Shown here: one piece after another, positions 15,599 through 16,450 of the stretch
How the letters are laid out: each line of letters begins with the position of its first letter
Position numbering within the stretch: position 1 is the stretch's first letter
Assembly (NCBI GenBank): GCA_964440525.1
Contig: CAYTTC010000074.1
Span: 1 to 16,450 of the forward strand
Origin: DASWJZ01 sp964440525
Lineage (GTDB): Bacteria; Pseudomonadota; Alphaproteobacteria; Rhizobiales; Afifellaceae
Length of the DNA: 16,450 bases
Direction of reading: 5' to 3'
Program-made: the position numbers and the translations under genes
Notes under the pieces: generated by a model
Told to the model about the DNA's origin: nothing
The model's input: only the letters and a program-made list of their open reading frames with translations
The model's database searches: none

Positions 15599-16450
15599 TC
15601 AAGGATGCCGACCTCGGGCCCCTGCTCGCAAGGATCGGTAATGCGCGCATCGTGCTGCTCCGCGTCGCCTTTCACGGTCTCGATCTCTACAGCCTCCACA
15701 ATTCGATCCGCGCAGTGCTGCGCTATCCGACGACCTCGATCCGGAGACGGCCCGGATCGCGCGTGAGAGGTATGGCTGCCTGACGCCGTGGCAGACCGAT
15801 CCGTCGACGTACGGACACGCGGCGCTGACCGGCCGCTACCGGAGCTGCAAGCGCGAGGTCGTCGCCATGCTGCAGGACCTGCTTTACAAGCACCGCGACT
15901 ATGCCGACCGCGACGGCGAACGCTTCCTCGACGCGGTGCAGAACGCGTGGCTGGTCGCAAGCGCGGAGCGCTACTACCGAGTCATGTACTAAGGCTCACG
16001 CGCTTCCTGGAATTTGCGCGATGAGCACATGTTCGAGACTTTGAAGTCGCTGCTCACGCACTACGGCTCAGAGAGCAAGGCCGTCGTTTGGGCCCACAAC
16101 TCGCATGTCGGCGACGCCGCTGCGACGGAGATGTCGGCGCGTGGCGAACACAATATCGGGCAGCTTTGCAGGCAGGAGTTCGGAGACCGTGCCTATCTCG
16201 TAGGATTTGGCACCCACAGCGGCACGGTGGCGGCGGCTTCAAACTGGGACGGTCCCATGGAGATCAAGGACGTCCGCCCCTCGCTCGCGGAAAGCTACGA
16301 GGCGGTGTTTCATGCGACAGGAATTCCGCGCTTCATGCTGAACCTGCGCGACGGCCCGGCTGGCGATGCGCGACAGGCGCTGATGCCGCGCCGCGGCTGG
16401 CGCGGGCGATCGGGGTCATCTACCGCCCCGAGACCGAGCTTGCGAGCCAC
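15599..16450 (+). pseudogene. erythromycin esterase-family domain, decayed (C-terminal part of a fusion, cut by window end)
   Basis: This is the esterase half of the fusion. The start, LGPLLARIGNARIVLL (15610-15660), should lead into the catalytic GExxHG region but jumps directly to AFHGLDLYSLHNSIRAVLRY (from about 15664), so roughly 100 codons with the active-site motifs are missing. One base is lost near 15727; the body then reads DLDPETARIARERYGCLTPW, QTDPSTYGHAALTGRYRS, DAVQNAWLVASAERYYRVMY in a new frame. A TAA at 15990-15992 stands where the family has a Tyr codon. The same frame resumes with SRASWNLRDEHMFETLKSLL, VVWAHNSHVGDAAATEMSARGE and DRAYLVGFGTHSGTVAAASNWDGP. Another shift near 16386-16393 precedes RLARAIGVIYRPETELASH at the window edge. 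The product cannot be an active esterase. Macrolide hydrolysis is not implied; many family members have unknown substrates. Confidence 0.82.
15990..15992 (+). other. nonsense codon in the esterase domain
   Basis: TAA interrupts the conserved stretch ERYYRVMY-[stop]-GSRASWNLRD, with family-like sequence continuing in the same frame on both sides. A TAC-to-TAA change is the likely origin. Confidence 0.75.

Overview
The window looks like a piece of an alphaproteobacterial (Hyphomicrobiales; Bradyrhizobium/Rhodopseudomonas/Mesorhizobium-like) accessory or stress region. The reasons are the high GC content with matching codon use, a full-length NdvB/ChvB-type cyclic beta-glucan synthase, a rhizobial-style serine recombinase plus HTH pair, and FNR/FixK-type boxes. 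No rRNA, tRNA or CRISPR array was seen.

Layout. 1-915: a DUF2267 gene (minus, 7-423) and a small one-helix membrane protein gene (minus, 756-914), separated by a non-coding stretch with an FNR/FixK-like box. 915-1346: non-coding, with a weaker FixK-like box and a 162-bp element bounded by perfect 19-bp inverted repeats (MITE or deleted IS). 1347-1868: a BCAM0308-family zinc-motif protein (plus). 1912-2898: a chimeric ORF (minus) that joins the front of an AddB-like nuclease to the tail of a MacB-type ABC permease. 3116-4083: remains of a mobile element, namely a KorB/ParB-type HTH gene coupled to the C-terminal half of a serine recombinase. 4084-4541: no recognisable gene. 4542-14052: a two-gene minus-strand unit, a tandem universal stress protein overlapping a 2823-residue cyclic beta-glucan synthase. 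14053-14312: divergent promoter region with an FNR/FixK-like box. 14313-14765: a pyridoxamine-5'-phosphate-oxidase-family (NimA-like) gene (plus). 14855-end: a decayed fusion gene of protein-L-isoaspartate methyltransferase and erythromycin esterase, with at least three frameshifts, one in-frame deletion and one nonsense codon; it runs off the window.

How the parts fit. Universal stress protein, DUF2267, BCAM0308 family, flavin-type oxidoreductase and PCMT/erythromycin esterase genes are the gene set seen in low-oxygen or persistence clusters such as the low-oxygen-activated locus of Burkholderia cenocepacia, from which the BCAM0308 family is named. The boxes upstream of the DUF2267 gene and between the divergent usp-ndvB and PPOX genes match the FNR/FixK consensus at 9 of 10 half-site positions each. 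My inference is an oxygen-regulated stress island that has taken in a cyclic glucan synthase and is being eroded by insertions, deletions and frameshifts. The least ordinary objects are the AddB/MacB chimera, the usp-ndvB coupling under a putative FixK/FNR site, and the step-by-step decay of the PCMT-esterase fusion.
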